The notes beneath the pieces were generated by a model. The model made no database searches. It saw only the letters and a list, made by a program, of their open reading frames with translations, and was not told the origin of the DNA. From Bradyrhizobium canariense (lineage in GTDB: Bacteria > Pseudomonadota > Alphaproteobacteria > Rhizobiales > Xanthobacteraceae), in the NCBI RefSeq assembly GCF_018130465.1, contig NZ_JAFCKJ010000010.1, forward strand, positions 62,001-126,000: a stretch of 64,000 bases of DNA, in the 5' to 3' direction. Below, one piece after another: positions 53,862-62,508 of this stretch. The position numbers and the translations under genes were made by a program. Numbering within the stretch: position 1 is the stretch's first letter; each line of letters begins with the position of its first letter.

Positions 53862-55136
53862 TCATTCTGCAGCCTGGAGCGCCTGATCGAGGTCGGCGAC
53901 GATGTCCTCCACGTGTTCGATCCCGACGCTCAGCCTGATCATCTCAGGAGTTACCCCCGCCTTCTGCTGCTCTGCCGGCGACATTTGCCGGTGGGTGGTC
54001 GATGCAGGGTGGCAGGCGAGTGACTTCGCGTCGCCGATGTTGACCAGCCGCTTGACCAGGCCCAGCGCGTCATAGAATCGCTTGCCAGCTTCAAACCCCC
54101 CGGCCACGCCGAAGGTCAGCAAAGAACACGCGCGCCCGCCCAGATATTTCTGCGTCTGCGCGTGGTAAGGACTGTCGGTGAAGCCCGCATAGTTCACCCA
54201 TTCGACGCGACGGTCGTCGCGCAAAAACCGCGCCACCTTCTCGGCGTTCTGGACATGTCGATCAATCCTCACCGCAACAGTTTCGATGCCCTGGAGCAGC
54301 AGAAAGGCATTCAACGGCGCCAGAATCGAACCGGTGGTTCTCTGAGAGACGGCGCGGCAGCGCGCGATGTAGGCAGCGGCCCCGTAGCGCTGGGCAAAGA
54401 CCAGCCCGTGGTACGATTCCTCGGGCTCGTTCATCATCGGAAAGCGCCGGGGATGGTCCTTCCATGGGAACCTGCCCCCATCGACGATGATGCCACCAAG
54501 CGTGGTGCCGTGCCCACCCATGAACTTCGTCAGCGACGCCACCACGATGTCCGCGCCGTACTCGATCGGTCTGAGCAGAATCGGGGTAGGCACCGTGTTG
54601 TCTACGATAAGCGGCACGCCGTGAGTGTGGGCGACCTCGGCGATTGCTTCGATGTCACAGACGTTTCCCGCCGGATTTCCGACGCTCTCGCAGAACACCG
54701 CACGCGTGTTGTCGTCGATCAGTCTCTCAATGCTCGCCGGCTGGTCGTCCTCCGCGAACCGAACCGTGATGCCCTGCCTGGGCAGGATGTGCGCAAAAAG
54801 CGTATGCGTCGTGCCGTATAGCTGCGGGACCGAAACGATGTTGCTGCCCATCTCCGCAATGTTGACCATCGCATAATTCATCGCGGCCTGACCACACGCC
54901 ACGCTGAGCGCCTCGATCCCTCCTTCCATGGCGGCGACGCGCCTCTCCAACACCGCGTTAGTCGGATTGCCGATCCGGGTGTAGCGGAAGCCATCCACTT
55001 CGAGGTTGAAGAGCGCGGCTCCGTGGTCTGCGCTGTCGAAGGCGTACGAGGCGGTCTGGTAGATCGGAACTGCGACCGACTTCGTGGTTGGCTCGATGTC
55101 ATAGCCACCGTGGATGGCAAGAGTCTCTCTTTTCAT
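53862..55136 (-). CDS. O-acetylhomoserine sulfhydrylase-like enzyme (MetY/Cys-Met PLP family)
   Basis: This 424-residue Cys/Met-metabolism PLP enzyme has AVPIYQTASYAFDSADHGAA, YTRIGNPTNAVLERRVAAME, SVACGQAAMNYAM, FCESVGNPAGNVCDI, the PLP lysine in VASLTKFMGGHG, and HPASTTHRQMSPAEQ. MetY exchanges the O-acyl group of homoserine for sulfide or another nucleophile. ATG 55136 starts the conserved MKRETLAIHGGY; a longer open frame overlaps the ligase gene. In this locus it could build a gamma-substituted amino acid for loading on the carrier protein. Plain homocysteine synthesis is the conservative alternative. Confidence 0.9.
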   Translation of the reverse strand: MKRETLAIHGGYDIEPTTKSVAVPIYQTASYAFDSADHGAALFNLEVDGFRYTRIGNPTNAVLERRVAAMEGGIEALSVACGQAAMNYAMVNIAEMGSNIVSVPQLYGTTHTLFAHILPRQGITVRFAEDDQPASIERLIDDNTRAVFCESVGNPAGNVCDIEAIAEVAHTHGVPLIVDNTVPTPILLRPIEYGADIVVASLTKFMGGHGTTLGGIIVDGGRFPWKDHPRRFPMMNEPEESYHGLVFAQRYGAAAYIARCRAVSQRTTGSILAPLNAFLLLQGIETVAVRIDRHVQNAEKVARFLRDDRRVEWVNYAGFTDSPYHAQTQKYLGGRACSLLTFGVAGGFEAGKRFYDALGLVKRLVNIGDAKSLACHPASTTHRQMSPAEQQKAGVTPEMIRLSVGIEHVEDIVADLDQALQAAE

Positions 55137-55192
55137 GGAGGCTGGCCCTCCGGCTCTTCGGTCCCGGCCGACCTCTGGGTTTCCAAGGCGCA

Positions 55193-56167
55193 TCAAAGTA
55201 CCTCGAATGCAGACGTCGTCGCCTTTTCGGTCCGCGAGAAGCGGAGCAGCTCCCGCACCGCCGCCGGCCACCTGGTAACGTCCTCGCCGTGGGTGTGGAA
55301 CATAGCGACGGCGAGACGATCCATTCCAAAGGCCACGCAGGCGGTATGGGCCGGCTCGCCAGATGCATCGGCGATGCCCCAAGTGGTGCCGAAGTGATCA
55401 CGATGGTAGTTGAAGCTCATGCAAGCAGTCGGCTGCTCCTGGGAGCGTAGAGGCACCAATAGCTCGAATTTCAGCGATTGCTGCTTCTGGCTCACCGCCA
55501 TCATCTGGCCGACCCGGCCGAAGAACGGGTCGCTGGCGTAGTCAACCTTGAAGCTCAGCCCGAGATCGCGGGCAATTTCCTGGGCACGCAAAATCCAGCG
55601 CTCCCGGAACGCAGAAACCTGCTTGGAGCTGCCAATGCAGACATATTCGCGCATCCTAAAGGACTGCAGCCGATCAAGATGGCGCGAGGGCTCGCGACGG
55701 AAACAATCGGCAGCCACATCGAAGCACCAGCCGCCGGCTGGCACGGGACCGCGGCTTGCGGCGATCGGGTAGACCGGATAGCAGGCGGCCGGCGACAGCA
55801 CGAGGTCGCCCGGCGAAAGCGATAGGGTCCAGTCTCCGGAATGCCGGCTGACCGCCGCGTCAATTTCGGCTTCCGTACCATGCAAGCCGCAGACACAGCC
55901 AAGGAGATTCGGAAAGCTCTTCAGATAACCCGACCGCTCGAGCTGCGCGCGGCTCATGACTGGAGGGAAGCGCATGACCTCGGTGCCCGGCTCACGATGC
56001 AGCGAGATCAGCGCAGCGAGCCTCTCCACGACGTCTTCATACAGCGCAGTGCGGCCATACACTCCTGGCGAACCCATCTCATGGAACAGCACGCTGGCCA
56101 AATGATCCAGCGGATCGGGCAGAAGCGGAGTGGATTCAGCCGGTGCGGCAAACATGGCGACGTTCAC
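55193..56167 (-). CDS. Amino acid--[carrier protein] ligase, class II synthetase homologue
   Basis: This 324-residue protein matches the atypical seryl-tRNA-synthetase homologues described from Bradyrhizobium japonicum (Bll0957). They adenylate an amino acid (glycine for that enzyme) and transfer it to the phosphopantetheine of a small carrier protein instead of tRNA. The zinc ligands as I recall them from that protein, Cys131, Glu176 and Cys279, align with Cys129, Glu174 and Cys277 here. Class II motif 2 is RMREYVCIGSS and motif 3 is AFGMDRLAVAMF. There is no tRNA-binding domain. GTG 56167 follows AAGGGG by six bases. The carrier protein gene is at 57641. Confidence 0.92.
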   Translation of the reverse strand: MNVAMFAAPAESTPLLPDPLDHLASVLFHEMGSPGVYGRTALYEDVVERLAALISLHREPGTEVMRFPPVMSRAQLERSGYLKSFPNLLGCVCGLHGTEAEIDAAVSRHSGDWTLSLSPGDLVLSPAACYPVYPIAASRGPVPAGGWCFDVAADCFRREPSRHLDRLQSFRMREYVCIGSSKQVSAFRERWILRAQEIARDLGLSFKVDYASDPFFGRVGQMMAVSQKQQSLKFELLVPLRSQEQPTACMSFNYHRDHFGTTWGIADASGEPAHTACVAFGMDRLAVAMFHTHGEDVTRWPAAVRELLRFSRTEKATTSAFEVL

Positions 56168-56197
56168 ATCTAGCCCCTTTGTTCGAGAAATCACAAA

Positions 56198-57424
56198 TCA
56201 ATCGTGAAGCGAGAGCGGGACTGCGCTCATCAGCGTGGCGGCACCCATACTGCCGAGGATGCGGTCGTTGTTGATCATGATCGGAGCCGAAAGGACATCG
56301 CGGAGGTGACGACCGACGCTGACATTGGTATCGTTGCGATAGCCGGAGAGGCCGCAGGCGCGCATCGCGTGCATGACGGCCGAGACCGCGAGCTCGGAAG
56401 CCTCCACCTTGAGAAGGTTGATCGAGGACTGAAAGTCGAGAGACGAGAGCTCGCGCTCATCGAGTTCGCGCGCCGCATAGGAGTCGAGGTTCGCCGCGAT
56501 CAGGGCGCGCAGTTTCGTCAGCGTCATTCTGGCCGAGGTGAAATGCGCTGCGCCGGGAGGCATGTTACCTCCGGCCGCGCGGGCGGCGTTGCGGATGAAG
56601 AGTTGCGAACGGTCGACCGCTGCGGCCGCGATTCCGGCCCAAACCGACGACCAGCACAAATGAGCGACGGGCGTCATCGTCTGCGCATGTACCTTGTCGT
56701 ACGCAACCGGGAATATCTGCTCCGAAGAGCCCTTGAAGTTCAGCTTGAAGCCCGCGCTGCAGGTCCCACGCATGCCGAGCGTTTCCCATGCGAGCGTGGG
56801 CTCCAACGTGTAGTCCTCCCGGGTAATCGCCAGCAGCACTTGGTCGGATCCGGCTGCGTCGTCTGAGCGGCGGGCGATGGTGACGATGCCGTCAGCCTCC
56901 GCGCCGTAGGAAATAACAGTCGCGTCCCGCACCAGCGAGATCTCGGCGCCTTCGCGCTCCACCGCGGCCGAACTGAAGCGAATGTTTCCACCGTTCTGTC
57001 CCTCCGTCGTGGACGACGCCAGCAACAGCTGTTCGGCCGCTACGCGGCGCATAAGGCTTTCGTGCCAGCGGCTGCCTACTCCGTGGCGAACCAGACACGC
57101 GATCTTGGTCTGGTGCATCGCGAAGATCATTCCGGTGGAGCTGCAGGCGCGGCCGAGCGCGTAGCACATGTCAGCCACCTCGGAGATCGAAGCGCCGTCG
57201 CCGCCGAACTCGATCGGAATCTGGGCGCCCAGAAGTCTCTCCTTCCGTGCTGCTTCGATGGCCTTTCGTGGGAAACGCGCCTCACGGTCGACCTCTTCTG
57301 CCTCCATCGCCGCAGCCTCCACGACGATGGCCGCTCGCTGGGGGAACGAAGTGCTGTCGCGAGATGATACGGCTCGGCTGCGTTCCGCAGCCAAGCTGCG
57401 GAACCGGACTTCCTGCACATTCAT
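56198..57424 (-). CDS. Acyl-CoA dehydrogenase-like flavoprotein, catalytic Glu not conserved
   Basis: This 408-residue protein has the acyl-CoA dehydrogenase fold: IPIEFGGDGASISEVADMCY, LLLASSTTEGQNGG, TLAWETLGMRGTCSAGFKLN and MRACGLSGYRNDTNVSVGRH. The position where most members have YEGT with the catalytic base reads IMINNDRI, so the usual Glu is absent. ATG 57424 follows GGAGGCGGGC. It lies 30 bp upstream of the ligase gene and diverges from the carrier protein gene, an order also known from B. japonicum. It may act on an aminoacyl or acyl thioester bound to the carrier, with an alternative base or a different chemistry. Confidence 0.88.
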   Translation of the reverse strand: MNVQEVRFRSLAAERSRAVSSRDSTSFPQRAAIVVEAAAMEAEEVDREARFPRKAIEAARKERLLGAQIPIEFGGDGASISEVADMCYALGRACSSTGMIFAMHQTKIACLVRHGVGSRWHESLMRRVAAEQLLLASSTTEGQNGGNIRFSSAAVEREGAEISLVRDATVISYGAEADGIVTIARRSDDAAGSDQVLLAITREDYTLEPTLAWETLGMRGTCSAGFKLNFKGSSEQIFPVAYDKVHAQTMTPVAHLCWSSVWAGIAAAAVDRSQLFIRNAARAAGGNMPPGAAHFTSARMTLTKLRALIAANLDSYAARELDERELSSLDFQSSINLLKVEASELAVSAVMHAMRACGLSGYRNDTNVSVGRHLRDVLSAPIMINNDRILGSMGAATLMSAVPLSLHD

Positions 57425-57640
57425 GCCCGCCTCCAGTTTGGTGGTCGGCCAACCCCGGACCACATCAATTCGGCGAAGGCAATCTAATCGACGTCAGTTG
57501 AGGCATGGGCGGAGCAAAGGTGGATGTGACCGAGGACGTGCTCTCAGGCGGAGTACCCCCGAAGTAGAGCTACTGACCCGCACTTCACTCAGTTAGCCTC
57601 ACATCGATCATGATCCGCCACGTCGCGTGATGGAGTTGAA
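57425..57640. promoter_or_regulatory. Divergent promoter region of the carrier-protein locus
   Basis: The 216-bp spacer separates the acyl-CoA dehydrogenase-like gene and the carrier protein gene, so it should drive both arms. A short palindrome GATCATGATC is at about 57606-57615. No convincing -35/-10 pair was found. Confidence 0.4.
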
Positions 57641-57910
57641 ATGCAACAGTTTACCGGCACAGTTCAGGACCGTGTTCTTTCGGTCGTCAAACGCGTCCTT
57701 AAGGAGAACGCGATCATCGCGGCCGTCTATCCGGAGTCGCGGTTGGTGGATATTGGACTCGGCTCGATGGACATGGTCACCCTAATGCTCAAGGTCGAGG
57801 CCGAATTCGATCTTACCCTTCCTCAGCCCGAAATCACGCCCGAAAACTTCCAATCGGTCAAGACGCTGGAAATATTGATTCTCAATCAACTCGGCGCCAG
57901 GCCGCGATAG
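57641..57910 (+). CDS. Aminoacyl carrier protein
   Basis: This 89-residue acidic helical carrier protein has the phosphopantetheine site Ser42 in VDIGLGSMDMVTLML. ATG 57641 follows GGAGTTGAA. It corresponds to the aminoacyl carrier protein partner of Bll0957-type ligases, which charge its thiol with an amino acid. What happens after loading is not known for these systems. It starts the rightward arm of the locus. Confidence 0.9.
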   Translation: MQQFTGTVQDRVLSVVKRVLKENAIIAAVYPESRLVDIGLGSMDMVTLMLKVEAEFDLTLPQPEITPENFQSVKTLEILILNQLGARPR

Positions 57911-57978
57911 GAATTGAAGCATTGAATTGACGCATTGAGCCGCAGCTTGTCCGGCTACGATCGTCGGCAGAAACTCGA

Positions 57979-59820
57979 ATGAAATCATTTGCAAGGTCAG
58001 ATATGAAAGCAGGCGTGATTGAGCGGGCCGCCGCAAGCTGCGGGCCGCGGCACGGCCCCTCTGTCGCCAAGGCCTGGCTGAAGGCCATTGAACTCACCTC
58101 GCGGATTGAGGCCGAGCCACTACGACTGTTCGCCGATGTTGTGGAAGAATGGGCGAGCCAGCAGCCCGACCGCCCTGCATTGCTCTCGGATCGCGAATCC
58201 TACACCTACAAGGAGCTCAGCTCACGAATCAACCGATATGCGTGTTGGGCACGAGATCTCGGCGTCGGTTCTGGTCGCACCGTCTGCCTACTTATGCCGA
58301 ACCGACCTGACTATCTGGCCTGCTGGCTCGGCATCAGCAGCGTTGGCGGCACCGTGGCGCTAATCAACACAAGGCTGGTTGGCCAGTCGCTCGCTTTTTG
58401 CATCAACCTTGCACGTGCCGACCACATCATTCTTGCAGCCGATTGTGTGGATAGGTTTGAAGCCGCTCGTCCGCACTTGGATCGCATACCGCAAATCTGG
58501 AGACTGGGTCATGGAGGCGCTGGCGCCGATCTTGGCGCGGCGCTCGCTGACGCAGATCCGCGCCCGCTGTCTTCCGTCGAGCGAGGTGACGTCACGATCG
58601 ATGGCCGCGCTCTGCTCATCTACACGTCAGGAACAACGGGGTTGCCGAAGGCCGCGAACGTCAGTCACCGCCGGATCCTCAGCTGGGGCGGATGGTTTGC
58701 CGGGCTGATGGACGCTTCCGTCGACGACCGCCTTTACGACTGCTTGCCCCTTCATCATTCCGTGGGCGGTGTCGTTGCGCCTTGCAGCATGCTTCGCGCC
58801 GGTGGCTCGGTCGTGATCGCGGAGAAATTCTCCGCAGAAGACTTCTGGGACGACATCATGTATTTCGACTGCACCATCGTCCAATATATCGGCGAACTGT
58901 GCCGCTACCTTCTAAACGCGCCGGTGTCCGGGCTAGAGGCCGTACACCGGCTGCGACTGGCCGTTGGCAACGGATTGCGCAGCGACATCTGGGAGGCGTT
59001 CACGAGGCGGTTCGCAATTCCGCAGATTCTCGAGTTCTATGCCGCCACTGAAGGCAACTTCTCGCTGTTCAACGTCGAAGGGAAACCCGGCGCGATCGGC
59101 CGAATTCCGCCGCTGCTAGCGCATCGCTTTCCCGCCGCAATCATGAAAGTCGATCCGGAGCACGGCGGCCCGGTCCGCGGCGACGGCGGACTCTGCATCG
59201 CTTGCAACCATGGTGAGGCTGGCGAGGCGATCGGGCGCATCGGCACCGCAGACCGGGGCGGCGGACATTTCGAAGGCTATACAGATCCGACTGAGACCGC
59301 GAAGAAGATCCTGCGCGACGTCTTTGCGAAAGGCGACGTCTGGTTTCGGACCGGAGATCTGATGCTTCGCGACGTGCAGGGCTACTTTCATTTCGTCGAC
59401 CGGGTCGGCGACACCTTCCGTTGGAAGGGCGAGAACGTCGCGACCAGTGAGGTCAACGACGCGATCAGGGAATGCCCCGGCGTTGTTGACTCCTCGACAT
59501 ACGGGGTCACCGTACCCGGTGCCGATGGTCGCGCGGGCATGGCGGCTTTAGTGGTAGATCCAGATTTTGACATCGCGACGTTCGCGGAACATTTGGCTCG
59601 CCAGCTCCCCGTCTATGCCATTCCCGTTTTCGTCAGATATTGCGAGGCGCTTGACGCTACCGACACTTTCAAGCAGCAGAAGCAGCGGCTGATCCGCGAG
59701 GGCTTCGATCCTGCCGTTGTGGGGGATCGGCTGTTTTTACGCGATGCAGCGAGCGGAAATTATCACGAGATCGACCAGACCCTCCACGCGCGCCTCGTAG
59801 GGAATGAAACCAGGATCTAA
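57979..59820 (+). CDS. Long-chain acyl-CoA synthetase-like enzyme (FadD6/FATP type)
   Basis: This 613-residue adenylate-forming enzyme has the AMP-binding loop LLIYTSGTTGLPKAANVSH, LPLHHSVGGVVAPCSMLRAG, FYAATEGNFSLFNVEGKPGA, WFRTGDLMLRD and VDRVGDTFRWKGENVATSEV. The last motif is typical of the very-long-chain/FATP branch. It should activate a fatty or other carboxylic acid as acyl-AMP, then acyl-CoA or acyl-carrier protein. About 40 N-terminal residues precede the family start. It follows the carrier protein gene by 68 bp. Confidence 0.9.
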   Translation: MKSFARSDMKAGVIERAAASCGPRHGPSVAKAWLKAIELTSRIEAEPLRLFADVVEEWASQQPDRPALLSDRESYTYKELSSRINRYACWARDLGVGSGRTVCLLMPNRPDYLACWLGISSVGGTVALINTRLVGQSLAFCINLARADHIILAADCVDRFEAARPHLDRIPQIWRLGHGGAGADLGAALADADPRPLSSVERGDVTIDGRALLIYTSGTTGLPKAANVSHRRILSWGGWFAGLMDASVDDRLYDCLPLHHSVGGVVAPCSMLRAGGSVVIAEKFSAEDFWDDIMYFDCTIVQYIGELCRYLLNAPVSGLEAVHRLRLAVGNGLRSDIWEAFTRRFAIPQILEFYAATEGNFSLFNVEGKPGAIGRIPPLLAHRFPAAIMKVDPEHGGPVRGDGGLCIACNHGEAGEAIGRIGTADRGGGHFEGYTDPTETAKKILRDVFAKGDVWFRTGDLMLRDVQGYFHFVDRVGDTFRWKGENVATSEVNDAIRECPGVVDSSTYGVTVPGADGRAGMAALVVDPDFDIATFAEHLARQLPVYAIPVFVRYCEALDATDTFKQQKQRLIREGFDPAVVGDRLFLRDAASGNYHEIDQTLHARLVGNETRI

Positions 59821-59858
59821 TCGGCTCAAGAAGCCATTTTTTGAAAAGGAGAGTGTGC

Positions 59859-60104
59859 ATGTCGGCAAGGTCCAGAATTTTCAAGGCGATGCAGCAGATC
59901 GCAAATGAACAGAACGTCACGCTTCCGCCGCTCCACGACGATCTCGCTCTGCACGACACCGGGTTCGATTCGCTCGCGTTCGCTATCCTGGTTGCGCGAC
60001 TGGAGGACGATCTCGGCAGCGACCCGTTCACCGTCGCGGAGGACGCTGCCTTCCCATCGACCGTCGGCGAATTCGTCCGGGCTTATGAGAATGTCCCAGC
60101 CTGA
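59859..60104 (+). CDS. Second acyl carrier protein
   Basis: This 81-residue carrier protein has Ser38 in DTGFDSLAFAILV as the phosphopantetheine site. ATG 59859 follows AAAGGAGAGTGTGC; 6 upstream in-frame codons are not needed. It overlaps the next gene, an adenylate-forming enzyme, by 14 bp, so that enzyme is its probable loading partner. It differs in sequence from the carrier protein at 57641, so the locus has two distinct carriers. Confidence 0.88.
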   Translation: MSARSRIFKAMQQIANEQNVTLPPLHDDLALHDTGFDSLAFAILVARLEDDLGSDPFTVAEDAAFPSTVGEFVRAYENVPA

Positions 60105-61476
60105 GGTCTTGGCACTGCGCGACTATCTCGGCCCGGAGCTGAAGGGCCGCACGATCTCCGATGCTCGGCACGTCGTCTCGCTCACCGACATTCTCGGGCA
60201 CAGCTCTCTCACCGGTGAATCTCGCGACTTGTCCGGCTGCTCGGTGCTGCTTGCGACGTCGAGCCAGCTGTTGTCCGCGCTCGTGATGATCCAGCTCGAC
60301 GGCGTCGTCCGCCGCATGCTTCTGTGCCCGCCCGACTTGCATTCAGATCATATCCAGGCGTTGCTTGCGCAAGCCGAGGTCGACACCATCGTCACCGATC
60401 GACCCCTGCCCGGATGCGATGCTGGCACGTACGTGGTCATCGGCGCCTGCCTACCCGAACGGCCGGGCACGGTCTGGAAGACTGAACGCGCAACCGAATG
60501 GCTGATGCTGACCTCTGGCACGTCCGGGCTGCCGAAGATCGTCGCCCATACGCTCGACGGGCTGGCCGGTGCCGTTGTCGCCGATGGGCCCGCGCGGCAC
60601 CGGAACGTGACCTGGGCGACGTTCTATGACATCCGTCGCTACGGCGGCTTGCAGATCTTCCTGCGCGCCGTGATCGGCGGTGGATCATTGGTGCTGTCGG
60701 AGCCCGGAGAAGCCATCGCGGATCACGTGGCTCGGCTGCGCGCGGGGAGCGTCACCCACATTTCAGGAACACCGTCGCACTGGCGTAAGCTCCTGATGAG
60801 CGGTGCTGCCGCAGACTTTTCACCGCATTATATTCGCCTGTCCGGGGAAATCAGCGACCAGGCCGTGCTTGACGGCCTCGCCCGGTCCTTTCCGGGAGCA
60901 TCGGTGGGCCATGCCTATGCTTCGACTGAGGCCGGCGTCGGCTTCTCGGTCGATGATGGGCATGAAGGTTTTCCCGCCGCCCTGATCGGCCGAAACTGCG
61001 ACGGCGTCGAGATGAAGATCATCGAGGGATCGCTTCGTATACGCTCCCACCGCACCGCGAACGCCTATATCGGTGCCGGCGCGCCTTCGCTTCTGGATGC
61101 CGAGGGCTTCGTCGACACCGGTGACATGGTGGAATTGCGCGACGGACGCTATCACTTCGTCGGCCGGCGCGGCGGCATCATCAACATCGGCGGACTGAAG
61201 GTCCATCCAGAGGAGGTCGAGGCCGTTATCAATCAACATGGCTCCGTCCGGATGTCGCGCGCGCGACCGCGCAAGAGCCCGATAACTGGCGCCATCGTCA
61301 TCGCCGACGTCGTCCTCGCCGATGGCACCGATGCGGCCTGCCGCGAAACGATCCGCCTGGAGATTCTCAGCCGGTGCAAGCACTCGCTGCCTGCACACAA
61401 GGTGCCTGCCGTGGTCTGCTTCGTCGAGCGGCTGGACGTCACTGCAGCCGGCAAGCTGGCGCGCACCGATGCGTAA
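60091..61476 (+). CDS. AMP-dependent synthetase/ligase, stand-alone adenylation enzyme
   Basis: This 461-residue adenylate-forming enzyme has core motifs LMLTSGTSGLPKIVAHT, AYASTEAGVGFSVDDGHEG, DTGDMVELRDGRYHFVGRRG and GGLKVHPEEVEAVI, and ends with the C-terminal catalytic lysine segment TAAGKLARTDA. It is shorter than usual at the N-terminus. Coupling to the ACP gene suggests it charges that carrier with an acyl or aryl acid. A longer upstream frame runs inside the ACP gene and is rejected. It overlaps the reductase gene by 8 bp. Confidence 0.88.
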   Translation: MSQPEVLALRDYLGPELKGRTISDARHVVSLTDILGHSSLTGESRDLSGCSVLLATSSQLLSALVMIQLDGVVRRMLLCPPDLHSDHIQALLAQAEVDTIVTDRPLPGCDAGTYVVIGACLPERPGTVWKTERATEWLMLTSGTSGLPKIVAHTLDGLAGAVVADGPARHRNVTWATFYDIRRYGGLQIFLRAVIGGGSLVLSEPGEAIADHVARLRAGSVTHISGTPSHWRKLLMSGAAADFSPHYIRLSGEISDQAVLDGLARSFPGASVGHAYASTEAGVGFSVDDGHEGFPAALIGRNCDGVEMKIIEGSLRIRSHRTANAYIGAGAPSLLDAEGFVDTGDMVELRDGRYHFVGRRGGIINIGGLKVHPEEVEAVINQHGSVRMSRARPRKSPITGAIVIADVVLADGTDAACRETIRLEILSRCKHSLPAHKVPAVVCFVERLDVTAAGKLARTDA

Positions 61477-62197
61477 CGTCCTCGTCACCGGCGGCAGTCG
61501 CGGCATCGGCCTTGCAGTGGCTAACAGGCTGGCCTCATCCGGCGACTACAACGTGGTCGCGATCGCCCGCAGCGAGAGCAACGGCCTTGCGCGAGTCATC
61601 AGCGATGCTGGGCCGGACCGCCTGCACTTCAGAGCGTTCGATCTTGCCCAAATCGACCGGATTCCCGCGTTCGTGAAAGAGCTGCGCGACGCCTTCGGCG
61701 CGATCTATGGCCTCATCAACAATGCCGGGATCGGCACCGAAGGCCTGCTGTCCAACATGCACAATTCCGAGATCGAGGCGTTGATCCGTCTGAATGTCCT
61801 GTCGCCGATCGTTCTGACCAAATACGTGGCTCGTCATATGATGGCTGAGGGAGCGGGGCGTATAGTCAACATTTCATCCATCATCGCCTCAACCGGTTAC
61901 CACGGCCTGTCGGTCTATGCCGCCTCAAAGGCGGCCGCCGCCGGTTTCACCCGCTCGCTGGCTCGCGAAGTTGGCAAGCTCGGGATTACCGTGAATGCGA
62001 TCGCACCCGGCTTTGTCGACACCGAACTGACCAGATCGTTGGACGATGAGGGTCGCCGGCGCATCGCGGGACGCAGCGCGTTGCGCCGCCTGCCCGAGGT
62101 CGACGACGTCGCGTCGATGGTCGAGTATCTCCTAGGCGAAGGCGGTCGGAACATCACCGGCACCCTCCTGACTGTAGACGCCGGCAACACCGCCTGA
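61469..62197 (+). CDS. Short-chain dehydrogenase/reductase (FabG-like)
   Basis: This 242-residue classical SDR has the cofactor motif VTGGSRGIGLAV, the NNAG motif in GLINNAGIGTEG, catalytic Ser in NISSIIASTG and YAASK with Tyr and Lys, followed by AIAPGFVDTELT. An Arg in VAIARSES after the second strand suggests NADP(H). FabG-like enzymes reduce 3-oxoacyl thioesters on carrier proteins, which fits the preceding ACP and ligase genes. ATG 61469 overlaps the ligase stop. Confidence 0.9.
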   Translation: MRNVLVTGGSRGIGLAVANRLASSGDYNVVAIARSESNGLARVISDAGPDRLHFRAFDLAQIDRIPAFVKELRDAFGAIYGLINNAGIGTEGLLSNMHNSEIEALIRLNVLSPIVLTKYVARHMMAEGAGRIVNISSIIASTGYHGLSVYAASKAAAAGFTRSLAREVGKLGITVNAIAPGFVDTELTRSLDDEGRRRIAGRSALRRLPEVDDVASMVEYLLGEGGRNITGTLLTVDAGNTA

Positions 62198-62508
62198 TGG
62201 CTTGGACAATGAACGCACTCACAAGCATCCAGTGGCGCAGATCAATACGATTTGCCAATACTTCGAGGCAGCTGGCACCTCGTTCATCACGGTCTGTACA
62301 AGTCAAGGCCATCTCGTCGGTCGGGTTTCTTGCGAGCTCATCCAAATTAGGATGAGGCTGCTGGGAGGAATTGGCCATGGTGGTGTCGCTTGCGTCAAAA
62401 TGGTCTCTTTATATTCTTTGCAGAACGTCGGATTATGTTGGACCTTAAGATAATTTGCGGCCACCACGGCGCATGAAGCATGCGCCATTACACTTTTCGA
62501 GGTGACCA
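62198..62508. other. Intergenic region upstream of the cupin gene
   Basis: About 310 bp with no gene. It contains a T/A-rich stretch near 62400-62420 and the perfect inverted repeat at 62468-62486. Confidence 0.4.
62468..62486. promoter_or_regulatory. Perfect 8-bp inverted repeat in the cupin leader
   Basis: GGCGCATG (62468-62475) and CATGCGCC (62479-62486) are separated by three bases, 22 bp before the cupin start. It could be an operator or an mRNA hairpin. Confidence 0.5.

Noticed and set aside
53862-55136. Rhizobitoxine synthase RtxA
   Set aside because: RtxA is bifunctional with an N-terminal aminotransferase domain; this protein has only the MetY-like part, and no rtxC-type desaturase is present.
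55193-56167. Seryl-tRNA synthetase
   Set aside because: It lacks the N-terminal coiled-coil tRNA-binding domain and matches the short carrier-protein ligases, including the positions of the zinc ligands.
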